Below, in pieces: positions 45,838-55,328 of a DNA stretch of 64,000 bases. Within the stretch, counting starts at the first letter, position 1. Each line of letters begins with the position of its first letter. This DNA comes from Sphingomonadales bacterium (lineage in GTDB: Bacteria; Pseudomonadota; Alphaproteobacteria; Sphingomonadales; Sphingomonadaceae), in NCBI GenBank assembly GCA_013297725.1, contig JAAFIB010000005.1, positions 1 through 64,000 on the forward strand. Direction: 5' to 3'. The notes beneath the pieces are model-generated. The model made no database searches and was not told where the DNA came from. It was given only the letters and a program-made list of their open reading frames with translations. Made by a program: the position numbers and the translations under genes.

Positions 45838-45987
45838 ATCGATACGATCGCGCTTTGCCGAAGTGGCAACCAATCCGCAACAAAATTGTCTGCTACCCGT
45901 TAAGCATCGTAAGCGTTGCTTACATCATGCTAAACTGCATTTGTGTGGTATAAACAGAGAGTTATCTATTGCATCTCTGCGGCTAAT

Positions 45988-47226
45988 TTACTGCGTGATT
46001 GCAATGCTGCTTATCGCAGCTTCCAACCCCTGCTGACCATCGCCGCCCGAGGCGATGATTTCAAGGAATTGAACCGGGCAATCCGCGGGTATTTCTATGA
46101 TTGAGCTGGGGCGTTTTGGATCGGCGGCCGATACCCAGAATGGGGTTGCCACTTCATTAGCGGGGCAATGCATTTGGAAACGGATATAGCCGCCGTCGCC
46201 TGTCGCTAACTGCGAAATCTTGGCAGTGAAACTGTAGCTGCCGGGCTGCAAATACAGCAATCGGGAAGCCACTTTCTGTGTCGTTGCGGAGTTAGCAAAA
46301 ACTGCCAAGGCCGGTTCTTTTTTGTCTTTCTGAGCCACAAAAACGCCACTGGCATCAGGATTGTCTGAGACTTGCCAACCCATAGCGCCAAATTGCGCGT
46401 TTCGATCATTGGCATCAAAGGCGGGATTGGTAAGACGTGCAGCCCTTGCTCCTGGGACAAGCAAATATATATTCTGCGCGGCGGTAAAGCGCTTTTCTGA
46501 TATCAACCGGCCGATAAGGCCCAGCGCCAAATCACGCTCAGACCCGTTTTTTGGATATCCCTTCGCTTCGGCGATAAGATCTACAAGGCCTGTCAAATCC
46601 TTGCTGTTCCCGGCTGCGTAGCTCAAAAAACCGGTAATCCAAGGCCTGTCACGCAACACATATGGCAATAACGCAGCTCGGACCTCCCTATCTTCGATAG
46701 CGTTCGACAAGCGCGGATATAATAATGCCTGCGCATCGGGCTTAGTGCTTAGCAAAATGTCATAGTGTTTAAGCGTCTTTGCAGTGTCGTTCGCCTGCGC
46801 ATAATATTCGATAAGCCAAAGCTGGGCGCCTGCTTCGCGGCGAGACAGGCTTGTAGCCATATTTATGATCGACAATGCACGCTGCCTATCGCCCTGAATC
46901 TCAGCGGCATAACCCAGCAGCCGTAATGCTTTTGCGTTCATCGCCTGTTGCATCAGCGCTCTGCGCGCCAGCTTACTGATCTGGGGTGATGCTTTAGTTG
47001 AATTTGCAATAAGCAGCTGGTCGGCGCGCGCACTAAGCGCAGTGCTCTCTGTTGGCACAAGCATTAAAGCGGCTTGTGGGTTTTTTGTACGCGTTATGCC
47101 TGAAATAGCCAATGCAAGGCTAAGCCATCCCCCTATTGTTGCAAGCAACAACACGATAACAACTCGGGTAAGACCCATCTGTCTGATGCCATCTACGAAA
47201 TGACTTTTTCTCTTGGTCTTTGCCAT
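45988..47226 (-). CDS. Membrane-anchored TPR-like protein of polysaccharide island
   Basis: 412 residues. An N-terminal anchor helix (about 21-42, VVIVLLLATIGGWLSLALAIS) is followed by TPR-like helical pairs (about 60-240, for example AKALRLLGYAAEIQGDRQRALSIINMATS). The C-terminal ~120 residues are beta-rich and could form a jelly-roll (LQPGSYSFTAKISQLATGDGGYIRFQMHC). Two bases separate it from the ligase-type gene, so they are one operon, and a partnership with that enzyme in the periplasm is likely. No specific family recognised. Confidence 0.65.
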   Translation of the reverse strand: MAKTKRKSHFVDGIRQMGLTRVVIVLLLATIGGWLSLALAISGITRTKNPQAALMLVPTESTALSARADQLLIANSTKASPQISKLARRALMQQAMNAKALRLLGYAAEIQGDRQRALSIINMATSLSRREAGAQLWLIEYYAQANDTAKTLKHYDILLSTKPDAQALLYPRLSNAIEDREVRAALLPYVLRDRPWITGFLSYAAGNSKDLTGLVDLIAEAKGYPKNGSERDLALGLIGRLISEKRFTAAQNIYLLVPGARAARLTNPAFDANDRNAQFGAMGWQVSDNPDASGVFVAQKDKKEPALAVFANSATTQKVASRLLYLQPGSYSFTAKISQLATGDGGYIRFQMHCPANEVATPFWVSAADPKRPSSIIEIPADCPVQFLEIIASGGDGQQGLEAAISSIAITQ

Positions 47227-47228
47227 GA

Positions 47229-48695
47229 TTATTTGCCCGCGCTTTCAGGACTAGCGCCAGCCTGCTCGGAAAGCGCAGGCAGAGTGAGCCAAAGACATGC
47301 AACAGCGAAGACAGCCATAAAAATCGGCGTACGCAAAGGATAATCGGCGGCGCTTGCCAAGGCGGTTACTGCAATCAGTATGGATCCAAGCCGCGCTATC
47401 TTTACAGCGCGCCGGTCTTGATCGTTTCGTCGCCAAAGGCTCGCCGTCCGGGAAATGTAGAAAGCAGCCGCAACCAGCAAGATAAGCATCGCGGGAACCC
47501 CGCCAGTAAGCGGGATTTCCAGCCAGTCATTGTGTAGATGATTGACATAAGCAGCATTCAAGTAGCTTGAAGGTTCATCGCGTTGAAAAACTTCAACGAA
47601 GGATCCTATTCCAGAACCGAAAGGAAAATATGTCCATATCATCTGCATGCCGATTTCCCACAAGTCGGTGCGGCCTTCTTCAATCGTCGATTTGGTGAAC
47701 ATACGATCCCACGCCTCGGCGCGGGCATAAAAAATGGTGAGCAGGATTAGGCTGATTACTACGCCTGCGCCAACAACATGCCCGGCGCGCAGTTTGAAGC
47801 CTGTTTCGCCTCGGCGAACTACTCGGCCCGAGACCGGTTTGCGATAAAGCACAGCAGTAGCAACCAATGCAGGTAGGGCGAGCAACATTCCAGACCGTGA
47901 TCCGGTCACAAGGATCAGAGGAACCAGAACTATCCCCGCAGCAAGCGCAGAGAATTGACGCATCCGTTGCTGGTCGACACTACCTGTACTCAGCGAAGCA
48001 TAGACAGCTAGCATCGGAAAAATACAGGCCAATAAAACCGCAGCATGATTGCGATTGGCAAATAGGCCGACAGCAGCACCATTGTTTGTAATTCTATACA
48101 GATAAAGCGGACCTTTGGGGTTTCCCATGATCTGGATCATGCCGATAAGCCCGCTGAGTGCGGCTAGCGCAAGTAGCACTGGCAGAAGCCGATACAACTC
48201 ATCTTTGGTTAGCTGTATGCCAAGCAACAAAACTGCGAGTGGCGTCGCCAGTGATGCCAGTGCATGCCAGCCATTCATGGGGGTCATTGTAAGAGGGCGC
48301 CAGATTTCTCCCAAAGCGGCCAAGCGATCCACCTCAACAATGATTTCACGGCCAGGCAGATTCTGCCACAGGATCGGCGGGAGTGGTATAAGGTGAATAA
48401 TGCAGAGAGTAGCTATGCTTGCAAAGCCGCCGAGCAACCATTTGCGCCCTTCAAGATGTTCTTTTTTTAACGTTAAAAGCGCAACTGCACATAGGATGAC
48501 CGACAATGGACGAAGCAGCAACAACGACTGTGCGTCAACTCGCGATGCACCACCCGTCAGAAACAGGATCCCGATAAAAAGTGCCAATGTCCAGAATTGG
48601 AACGATGTAGATTTTGGTTTTGCTACTGTCGCTGACAAATCAAATACACTCAACTGGGTTCGTCTAAACAAGCACCTCGATGCGAGATGTTGCAT
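47229..48695 (-). CDS. O-antigen ligase/polymerase family (Wzy_C) membrane protein
   Basis: 488 residues with about twelve transmembrane helices. The Wzy_C region contains NRNHAAVLLACIFPML, VTGSRSGMLLAL (Arg motif) and a large periplasmic loop with RTDLWEIGMQMIWTYFPFGSGIGSF and NHLHNDWLEIPLTGG, the His motif typical of WaaL/O-antigen ligases. It either ligates polymer to an acceptor or polymerises repeats. Since a separate Wzy-like gene exists at 36091-37251, the division of labour is unclear. It heads a minus-strand operon. Confidence 0.85.
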   Translation of the reverse strand: MQHLASRCLFRRTQLSVFDLSATVAKPKSTSFQFWTLALFIGILFLTGGASRVDAQSLLLLRPLSVILCAVALLTLKKEHLEGRKWLLGGFASIATLCIIHLIPLPPILWQNLPGREIIVEVDRLAALGEIWRPLTMTPMNGWHALASLATPLAVLLLGIQLTKDELYRLLPVLLALAALSGLIGMIQIMGNPKGPLYLYRITNNGAAVGLFANRNHAAVLLACIFPMLAVYASLSTGSVDQQRMRQFSALAAGIVLVPLILVTGSRSGMLLALPALVATAVLYRKPVSGRVVRRGETGFKLRAGHVVGAGVVISLILLTIFYARAEAWDRMFTKSTIEEGRTDLWEIGMQMIWTYFPFGSGIGSFVEVFQRDEPSSYLNAAYVNHLHNDWLEIPLTGGVPAMLILLVAAAFYISRTASLWRRNDQDRRAVKIARLGSILIAVTALASAADYPLRTPIFMAVFAVACLWLTLPALSEQAGASPESAGK

Positions 48696-48840
48696 ACATT
48701 TGGGCTTCCTAGGAGTTAGCTACAACGATAGCAAGCGGCGTTGAGAGGCTAGGTTTCTGCAAAAGAGTGTGAGATTCTTATGAATGATCGCAAGGTAGCA
48801 TGACAGGCCCAGTCTGGCTCTCGCAAGATTTTCACGTCGA

Positions 48841-48869
48841 TTGCATCCTTATTTGATCATGGCTTATAG
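48841..48869 (+). promoter_or_regulatory. Candidate promoter for the 2-epimerase/dehydrogenase pair
   Basis: TTGCAT (48841-48846) and TTATAG (48864-48869) are spaced 17 bases apart, about 80 bp before the ATG at 48952, in the spacer between two divergent operons. Match to sigma-70 consensus is moderate. No other candidate in the spacer is better. Confidence 0.35.
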
Positions 48870-48951
48870 ATTCTGTGAAACGGCCGATGCACATTCAGTA
48901 TGGGCGCTGTTAACCTAACATCATCCAATTTCCGATAATAATGGAAAAACT

Positions 48952-50118
48952 ATGGAGTGGACGAAAATTGTGAACCGAGAGCAACAATTCCGCGTCCTAA
49001 GCGTGTTTGGCACACGACCTGAGGCGATCAAGATGGCGCCTGTGGTGCGTGCGTTGGCGCTAGCCGATGACATCGGTGGGCGTGTCTGTGTGACGGCTCA
49101 GCACCGCGAGATGCTTGATCAGGTGCTCGATCTGTTCGAGATAACACCAGATTATGATCTTGATCTCATGCGTCCAGGCCAAGGTTTGGAAGATATTACA
49201 GCCGGGGTGTTGGCGGCTCTTTCGCCTGTTCTAGATGAATTTCAGCCGCATTTGGTACTTGTTCACGGCGATACAACAACGACGTTGGCTGCTTCGCTTG
49301 CGGCTTATTATCGCAAAATCCCTGTGGGTCATGTTGAGGCAGGGCTTCGTACCGGAAATATCTTATCGCCATGGCCTGAAGAGGTGAACCGCAAAGTGGC
49401 GGGAGCGATTGCAACGCTGCATTTTGCGCCGACTGAGCAATCCAAAAACAACTTGTTGGCAGAAGCAGTGCTAGCTGATGCAGTTGTGGTGACAGGTAAC
49501 ACAGTGATCGATGCGTTGATTGATGTTGTCGCAAAGCTAGAGGCTGATACCGCACAAAAAGCTGTATTTGCGGACCGCTTCGGTCTTGATCCTGCAAAAC
49601 GGATGATCTTGGTCACAGGCCATAGGCGGGAGAGCTTTGGTGATGGTTTTTTGCGGATCTGCGACGCGCTTGCAACACTGGCAGGGCGGCATGACGTCGA
49701 AATCGTCTATCCCGTTCACCTCAATCCTAATGTCAAAGGACCGGTCGAGGAGAAATTGAGCGGCTTCAGCAATGTTCACCTGATCGCGCCTCAGGAATAC
49801 CTGCCCTTCGTCTATCTCATGAGCCGGGCTGCTGTAATCCTCACCGATTCAGGCGGCGTGCAAGAAGAAGCGCCGTCGCTGGGTAAGCCCGTGCTGGTCA
49901 TGCGCGAAACGACTGAGCGACCAGAGGCTGTCGATGCCGGCACTGTGAAGCTTGTTGGCACCGATACCGACCTGATCGTTTCCGAAGTCAGCCGCTTGCT
50001 GGATGACCGCCAAGCCTATGAAGCGATGAGTTTTGCGCATAACCCTTATGGGGATGGTAAAGCCGTTGACCGGATATTAAGCCGGATCAGGCAATATGCG
50101 GTTGAACGCGCACAATAA
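48952..50118 (+). CDS. wecB: UDP-N-acetylglucosamine 2-epimerase (non-hydrolysing)
   Basis: 388 residues. Hallmarks: [15 protein letters not shown] (about 17-31), [42 protein letters not shown], and [22 protein letters not shown]. It interconverts UDP-GlcNAc and UDP-ManNAc in the cytoplasm. The next gene, 12 bp downstream, encodes the matching dehydrogenase, so the pair provides UDP-ManNAcA for the polymer. A GTG or ATG slightly downstream could be the true start because the first ten residues are not conserved. Confidence 0.95.
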   Translation: MEWTKIVNREQQFRVLSVFGTRPEAIKMAPVVRALALADDIGGRVCVTAQHREMLDQVLDLFEITPDYDLDLMRPGQGLEDITAGVLAALSPVLDEFQPHLVLVHGDTTTTLAASLAAYYRKIPVGHVEAGLRTGNILSPWPEEVNRKVAGAIATLHFAPTEQSKNNLLAEAVLADAVVVTGNTVIDALIDVVAKLEADTAQKAVFADRFGLDPAKRMILVTGHRRESFGDGFLRICDALATLAGRHDVEIVYPVHLNPNVKGPVEEKLSGFSNVHLIAPQEYLPFVYLMSRAAVILTDSGGVQEEAPSLGKPVLVMRETTERPEAVDAGTVKLVGTDTDLIVSEVSRLLDDRQAYEAMSFAHNPYGDGKAVDRILSRIRQYAVERAQ

Positions 50119-50130
50119 TAAAGAAAACTG

Positions 50131-51402
50131 ATGGAACCGAAACGTTTTTCCCAAATCTCGATCATCGGCCTAGGCTATATCGGCCTGCCGACCGCCGCGA
50201 TGTTCGCCTCGCGCAAAATCAAAGTGGTTGGCGTTGATGTTAACCAGTCTGCCGTCGATACGATCAACAGGGGCGAAATCCATATCATCGAACCTGATTT
50301 GGATATGGTGGTGCATGCTGCTGTCTCGCAAGGCTATTTGCGTGCAACAACGGTAGCTGAACCAGCAGAGGCGTTTCTAATTGCGGTGCCTACACCCTTT
50401 AAAGGTGACAATCACGAACCTGATCTGCGTTATATTGAGGCCGCGTGTAAATCGATCGCCCCTGTTTTGCAGGCTGGCAATCTGGTCGTGCTGGAATCAA
50501 CATCGCCTGTTGGCGCGACGGAATCGATGGCCGGTTGGCTTGCAGCGGCGCGTCCTGACCTTAGCTTTCCGCAGAACGCAGGCGAGCTTTCCGACATCCG
50601 CATCGCGCATTGTCCAGAACGGGTGTTGCCCGGCAAAGTAATGCAGGAATTGATCACTAATGACCGCGTCATTGGCGGCATGACGCCGCGCTGTTCGACG
50701 TTGGCGGCAACACTTTACAGCAGCTTTGTATCGGGTGAGTGCTTCACCGCATCCAGCCCGCGCGTGGCCGAAATGGCGAAGCTGACCGAAAATAGCTTTC
50801 GTGACGTCAACATTGCCTTTGCCAATGAACTGTCGATCATATGCGACCGGCTGGATATCAATGTCTGGGAATTGATCCGTCTCGCCAATCGCCATCCGCG
50901 CGTGAATGTGTTGCAGCCGGGGGCAGGCGTCGGCGGCCATTGCATCGCCTGTGACCCATGGTTTATTGTCTCGTCCGCGCCAGAGGACGCAAAGCTGATC
51001 CGCACCGCGCGCGAAGTTAACGATTCAAAGCCGCATTGGGTAATCGCCAAGGTCGAGGCTGAGATCGCGGCATTCCTGAAATCGAATGCAACGAAATCGG
51101 CTGAGGATGTGACCGTTGCTTGCTATGGCATCGCGTTCAAGCCCGACATCGATGATCTACGCGACAGCCCGGCGCTGGAAATCGTGCAGAGCCTGTCTGC
51201 GTCGCACTCCGGCAAAGTGTTAGTGGTCGAGCCGAATATCGAGGCTTTGCCCAAGACGCTGCCGAATGCGGAACTGGTATCGATGCTAGATGCAGCTGAG
51301 GCCGATTTGCATGTTCTGCTGGTCGACCACAAATACTTCAGAGCGTTAAAACCGAATACGACCGCACCGATTATCGATACGCGCGGGATTTGGACGCAGT
51401 AA
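50131..51402 (+). CDS. wecC: UDP-N-acetyl-D-mannosamine dehydrogenase
   Basis: 423 residues of the UDP-glucose/GDP-mannose dehydrogenase superfamily. The NAD loop is IIGLGYIGLPTAAMFA (about 10-25), followed by ESTSPVGATE, KLTENSFRDVNIAFANELS with the active-site Lys and Asn, and GVGGHCIACDPWF containing the catalytic Cys. It oxidises UDP-ManNAc twice to UDP-ManNAcA. Its stop codon is immediately followed by the last codon of the convergent epimerase gene, with no base in between. Confidence 0.93.
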   Translation: MEPKRFSQISIIGLGYIGLPTAAMFASRKIKVVGVDVNQSAVDTINRGEIHIIEPDLDMVVHAAVSQGYLRATTVAEPAEAFLIAVPTPFKGDNHEPDLRYIEAACKSIAPVLQAGNLVVLESTSPVGATESMAGWLAAARPDLSFPQNAGELSDIRIAHCPERVLPGKVMQELITNDRVIGGMTPRCSTLAATLYSSFVSGECFTASSPRVAEMAKLTENSFRDVNIAFANELSIICDRLDINVWELIRLANRHPRVNVLQPGAGVGGHCIACDPWFIVSSAPEDAKLIRTAREVNDSKPHWVIAKVEAEIAAFLKSNATKSAEDVTVACYGIAFKPDIDDLRDSPALEIVQSLSASHSGKVLVVEPNIEALPKTLPNAELVSMLDAAEADLHVLLVDHKYFRALKPNTTAPIIDTRGIWTQ

Positions 51403-52425
51403 TCAACCCGCGTGTCGATTGACCTTATAATAATCCATATACCAATCAATAAAGCGCGAGACTCCTTCGTTAATGTCGGTTGATGGACGGAAACCGGCCC
51501 AGCCCTCTAGTGCGTCTGTATCCGCTGCCGTTGCCACGACATCGCCCGGCTGCATCGGTAGGAAGTTCTTTTTCGCCTCTACGCCGAGCGAGTTTTCAAT
51601 CGCTGCGATAAAATCCATCAAGCGGGTCGGGTCATTATTGCCAATGTTGAATATGCGATAAGGGGCGTTGCTCGTTGCTGGATCGGGCTTAGCCGGATCA
51701 TAATCCGGGTCAGGCGTCGCTGCTTTGTCGACCACACGGACAACGCCCTCAACGATGTCGTCGATATAGGTGAAATCGCGCAGCATATCTCCGTTGTTGA
51801 AGACGTCGATCACGCGGTTTTCTAGCATCGCCTTGGTAAATAGCACCGGTGCCATATCGGGCCGCCCCCATGGGCCATAAACCGTAAAGAACCGCAGACC
51901 CGTGGTCGGAATACGGAACAAATGGCTGTATGTATGGGCCATCAGCTCATTGGCCTTTTTGGTCGCTGCATACAGGCTGACCGGATGATCAACACTGTCA
52001 CTCTCACGGAACGGCATCGCAGTGTTGCCTCCATAGACGCTGGAACTGCTGGCATAGACCAGATGTTCAACCGCACGGTTGCGGCATCCCTCCAAGATAT
52101 TGAGGAAGCCCTGGATATTGGCATCGGCATAGGCATGCGGGTTGATGATCGAATAGCGCACGCCTGCTTGTGCAGCGAGATGGACAACACGGTTCGGTTT
52201 AACTTCGGCGAATAAAGCAGCCATAGCATCGCGGTCGGCAATATCGACCTTATGAAACGCGAAATTGGGGTGCGATGCAATCTGGGCTAGTCGAGCCTCT
52301 TTCAGGCTGACTTCGTAGTAATCATTAAGGCTATCAACGCCGACTACCTCATCGCCGCGCGCTAATAGTTTCTGTGCAGTGTGCATGCCGATAAAGCCGG
52401 CCGCCCCGGTCAGAAGAATGCGCAT
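51403..52425 (-). CDS. UDP-glucuronate 4-epimerase-like (extended SDR)
   Basis: 340 residues from ATG 52425; GGAGAC just upstream decides this start over an ATG fourteen codons earlier. It has [36 protein letters not shown] (a signature of UDP-GlcA 4-epimerases), active-site [20 protein letters not shown], and [12 protein letters not shown]. It would convert UDP-GlcA to UDP-GalA for the polymer. Convergent with wecC and abutting it; 77 bp from the next gene on the same strand. Confidence 0.9.
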   Translation of the reverse strand: MRILLTGAAGFIGMHTAQKLLARGDEVVGVDSLNDYYEVSLKEARLAQIASHPNFAFHKVDIADRDAMAALFAEVKPNRVVHLAAQAGVRYSIINPHAYADANIQGFLNILEGCRNRAVEHLVYASSSSVYGGNTAMPFRESDSVDHPVSLYAATKKANELMAHTYSHLFRIPTTGLRFFTVYGPWGRPDMAPVLFTKAMLENRVIDVFNNGDMLRDFTYIDDIVEGVVRVVDKAATPDPDYDPAKPDPATSNAPYRIFNIGNNDPTRLMDFIAAIENSLGVEAKKNFLPMQPGDVVATAADTDALEGWAGFRPSTDINEGVSRFIDWYMDYYKVNRHAG

Positions 52426-52502
52426 GTGAAAGTCTCCAGCCTGATTGCAGAGATGCTTTTGGCACAATCAGATGAAAAATCTATTGCTCAAAAGGGAATA
52501 GT

Positions 52503-53975
52503 CTAACCCCGCCGCCAATCGAACCAGCGTTTGGCCAGCCGTTGTAGTCGCACAGGCTGGCGGGCGAGGCCATATTGCCCCGCCGCATATTTGCTTGCCT
52601 CGGCCCATGTTGGATAGCTGTGCACGGCCTGCATGATTTTGCGCAGTCCCATATTGTGCTTCATCGCCAGCACGAGTTCCGCGATAATTTCGCCGGCATG
52701 GCTGCCAACAATCGTTGCGCCCAATATGCGGTCTTTGCCGGGGGTGGTCAGGATTTTGACAAAGCCGCGCGCTTCGCCATCGGCTATCGCCCGGTCGAGA
52801 TCGTCGAGGTCGTAGCGGGTAATGTCATAGGCGACACCGCGATCACGTGCCTCTGCTTCGGTCAAGCCAACGGTTGCAACTTCGGGATCCGTATAGGTCA
52901 CGCGCGGCAGCACGCGATAGTCGGCTTTATAGCGTTTGAACGGTGCGGCCAGCGCGTTGACGGTGGCATACCAAGCCTCATGGCTTGCGCCATGAGTGAG
53001 TTGCTGATTGCCTGCGACGTCACCTGCGACTTTGATGTGCGATAGCGCAGTGGTCAGATACTCATCGACGGAAAGCTTGCCGTCTTTGACTAGCCCAAGC
53101 TCCTCCAGCCCAAAGCCGGACACGCGAGCGCGCCTGCCAACAGCGATGATGATATCGTCATATTCTAGCGTCGTTTCAGAATTGCGTCCTGCGATAGCAA
53201 GTCGCCCTTTGCCTTCAAACCGGACCGCTTTGTGACCTGTGCGGATGTCGACGCCTTCGGATTTCAGCGCCGCCTCGACCATCGCCGCTGCCTCGGCATC
53301 TTCTTTCAGCATTAACCGCTCCGCCATTTCAACGATGGTGACTTGCGATCCCAATCGTTGAAAAGCTTGCGCCAGTTCGCATCCAATTGGCCCGCCACCA
53401 AGGATGACTAAGCGTTGGGGAACGGCTTTGCGCGTCGCCATTTCATCCCACAAAGTTTCGCTGGTCAAATAGCCGCTATCTTCGATGCCGGGCAGTGGCG
53501 GCACAACGGGAGCAGCGCCAGTGGCGATCACAAAAGCTTTGGAGGTTAGTGTGCTTGATCCGCCATCAGCATGCTTGATTTCGACCGTCCACGGGTCAAC
53601 AAACCGGGCATAGCCTTTGATACAGTCAACACCCAGAGCGGTGAAGCGTTCGACACTGTCATGAGGTTCGATGTCGGTGATGACCTGTTGCAACCGCTGC
53701 ATCACTGCCGGGAAATCGACCTTAACGTCAGACACATTCACGCCGTAGCGCGCACTGTCCTTTGCAGACTTTGCAACCTTGGCGCTTTTCAACAAAGCTT
53801 TGGACGGCACACAACCGGTGTTCAGGCAGTCGCCGCCCATCGCATGCGCCTCAATCAGGCTGACCTTGGCTTGTGCTATGGCGGCGATATAGGAAGATAC
53901 CAATCCCGCCGAACCGGCACCGATAACAATCAGATTGCGGTCGAAACGGCGCGGTTTTTTCCAATTAGCGGGCAT
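52503..53975 (-). CDS. FAD-dependent pyridine nucleotide-disulfide oxidoreductase (mercuric-reductase-like)
   Basis: 490 residues from ATG 53975, which overlaps the stop region of the upstream TVP38 gene. FAD loop LIVIGAGSAGLVSSY (about 16-30), redox disulfide in GGDCLNTGCVPSKALL, NAD loop LVILGGGPIGCELAQAF, and a dimerisation domain with a C-terminal HSYPTWAEASKYAAG containing the active-site His-x-Tyr-Pro. There is no N-terminal heavy-metal domain or C-terminal Cys pair, so it is not a true mercuric reductase. Pairing with a TVP38/TMEM64 membrane protein is widespread; the joint function is not known to me. Confidence 0.88.
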   Translation of the reverse strand: MPANWKKPRRFDRNLIVIGAGSAGLVSSYIAAIAQAKVSLIEAHAMGGDCLNTGCVPSKALLKSAKVAKSAKDSARYGVNVSDVKVDFPAVMQRLQQVITDIEPHDSVERFTALGVDCIKGYARFVDPWTVEIKHADGGSSTLTSKAFVIATGAAPVVPPLPGIEDSGYLTSETLWDEMATRKAVPQRLVILGGGPIGCELAQAFQRLGSQVTIVEMAERLMLKEDAEAAAMVEAALKSEGVDIRTGHKAVRFEGKGRLAIAGRNSETTLEYDDIIIAVGRRARVSGFGLEELGLVKDGKLSVDEYLTTALSHIKVAGDVAGNQQLTHGASHEAWYATVNALAAPFKRYKADYRVLPRVTYTDPEVATVGLTEAEARDRGVAYDITRYDLDDLDRAIADGEARGFVKILTTPGKDRILGATIVGSHAGEIIAELVLAMKHNMGLRKIMQAVHSYPTWAEASKYAAGQYGLARQPVRLQRLAKRWFDWRRG

Positions 53976-54645
53976 TAAATTTCTTTGCAGCGGCAACAAA
54001 TCCGCGTGCGATCCATGGGAAACAGCCGAGTAGAACGAATGATCCAATCAGCATGGGTGACAGCAGACCTTCTAAGCTTCGGAGTTCCGAAAGCTGTGTG
54101 CCTGTATTTACGAAAACAATTGTAGCGGGAAGCATCGCAAGCTGGCTGACCCAATAGAATGTGAACACTCGAATGTTCGTTAAACCCATCAGCAGGTTCA
54201 CAGCAAAGAACGGTATCGCCGGTATCAGCCGCAGCGTGAAAAGGTAAAAAGCGCCATCTTTTCGAAAGCCATCCTCGATCATTTGCAGTTTTGAACCAAA
54301 CTTGCTTAGGACAGCATCGCGAGCAATGAACCTTGCCGACAAAAACGCAACAGTTGCTCCTATGGGCGCAGAAAAGGATACGAGAACCACGCCAAGTTCG
54401 AGGCCAAAGAGTGCGCCAGCCAACAGACTTAAAATCGCAGCAACCGGCAATGATAACGCAGTGCAGGTCACGTAAAAGAGACCAAAACCGAAAAAGACGG
54501 CCAAGGGGTGCCGACCTTGATATTCAGCGATATACTCGGAAGCGCCTTGCGCGAACTCAAGGCTAAAGTAACGGCCGAGACCAAACCAAAAATATGCCAC
54601 GACTGCTGTTACCAGCAGCGCCAACAAGATAATCCGCTTGTTCAT
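53965..54645 (-). CDS. TVP38/TMEM64 (DedA-superfamily) membrane protein
   Basis: 226 residues with about six hydrophobic segments and the VTT-domain motifs LSLPVAAILSLLAGALFGLELGVVLVSFSAPIGATVAFLSARFIARD and FLRLIPAIPFFAVN-like TLRLIPAIPFFAVNLLMGLT. DedA/VTT proteins act in lipid flipping or membrane homeostasis. The gene overlaps the downstream flavoprotein by eleven bases. The upstream side carries a 75-bp palindromic repeat. Confidence 0.85.
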   Translation of the reverse strand: MNKRIILLALLVTAVVAYFWFGLGRYFSLEFAQGASEYIAEYQGRHPLAVFFGFGLFYVTCTALSLPVAAILSLLAGALFGLELGVVLVSFSAPIGATVAFLSARFIARDAVLSKFGSKLQMIEDGFRKDGAFYLFTLRLIPAIPFFAVNLLMGLTNIRVFTFYWVSQLAMLPATIVFVNTGTQLSELRSLEGLLSPMLIGSFVLLGCFPWIARGFVAAAKKFNAR

Positions 54646-54665
54646 CGAGTCTACTTCCCCAATTT

Positions 54666-54740
54666 TTCGTCATCCCGAACTTGTATCGGGATAGCACGCC
54701 ACCGTTGCATATTATGCTGAATCGAGTTCGGGATGACGAA
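54666..54740. repeat. Palindromic intergenic repeat (16-bp perfect arms)
   Basis: TTCGTCATCCCGAACT (54666-54681) and its exact complement AGTTCGGGATGACGAA (54725-54740) enclose 43 bp that contain a partial extra copy (TATCGGGA). This type of CGTCATCCCGAAC element is dispersed in many sphingomonad genomes. Here it lies between ssb and the TVP38 gene, both on the minus strand, where it could act as a transcriptional attenuator or a REP-like mobile element. Confidence 0.8.
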
Positions 54741-54763
54741 GCTTTGGGAATAGGTCAAACCAA

Positions 54764-55291
54764 TCAAAACGGCACATCGTCGTCTAGATCGTCCCCTGCA
54801 AAATCACCGCCGCCAAAGCCGGACGAACCGCTCTGCCAGCCGCCGCCGGATTGGCCACCACCAGAACCGCCGCCACCTGCAGGTGCGCCGCCGCCTTGCC
54901 AGCCACCACCAGAGCCGCCGCCTGCACCACCGCCGCCTTTGGCGCCATCGAGCATCACTAGCTTGCCGTCAAAACCGGCAACGGTCACTTCGGTCGAATA
55001 GCGGTCATTGCCAGATGCGTCCTGCCATTTGCGGGTGCGCAGCGCGCCTTCGATATAGACCTTTGATCCTTTGCGCAGGAAACGTTCAGCAACGCCCACA
55101 AGCCCTTCGGAATTCAGCACAACAGTGTGCCATTCGGTGCGTTCTTTCTTTTCGCCGGTCTGACGGTCTTTCCAGTCTTCGGACGTCGCAATCCGCAAAT
55201 TGCAGATTTTTCCGCCGTTTTGAAAGCTTTTCACCTCTGGGTCAGCGCCCAGATTGCCGACCAAAATCACTTTGTTGACGCTACCCGCCAT
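54764..55291 (-). CDS. ssb: Single-stranded DNA-binding protein
   Basis: 175 residues from ATG 55291, preceded by GAGGGAAG. The OB fold occupies residues 1-110 ([49 protein letters not shown]). A Gly/Ser/Gln-rich linker follows (about 120-165), and the acidic tail DLDDDVPF binds partner proteins. Longer in-frame reads upstream are not SSB-like. It is essential for replication and repair. Confidence 0.97.
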   Translation of the reverse strand: MAGSVNKVILVGNLGADPEVKSFQNGGKICNLRIATSEDWKDRQTGEKKERTEWHTVVLNSEGLVGVAERFLRKGSKVYIEGALRTRKWQDASGNDRYSTEVTVAGFDGKLVMLDGAKGGGGAGGGSGGGWQGGGAPAGGGGSGGGQSGGGWQSGSSGFGGGDFAGDDLDDDVPF

Positions 55292-55328
55292 GTTCTTCCC
55301 TCGCCTTACATTATTTGGATTTCTGCGC

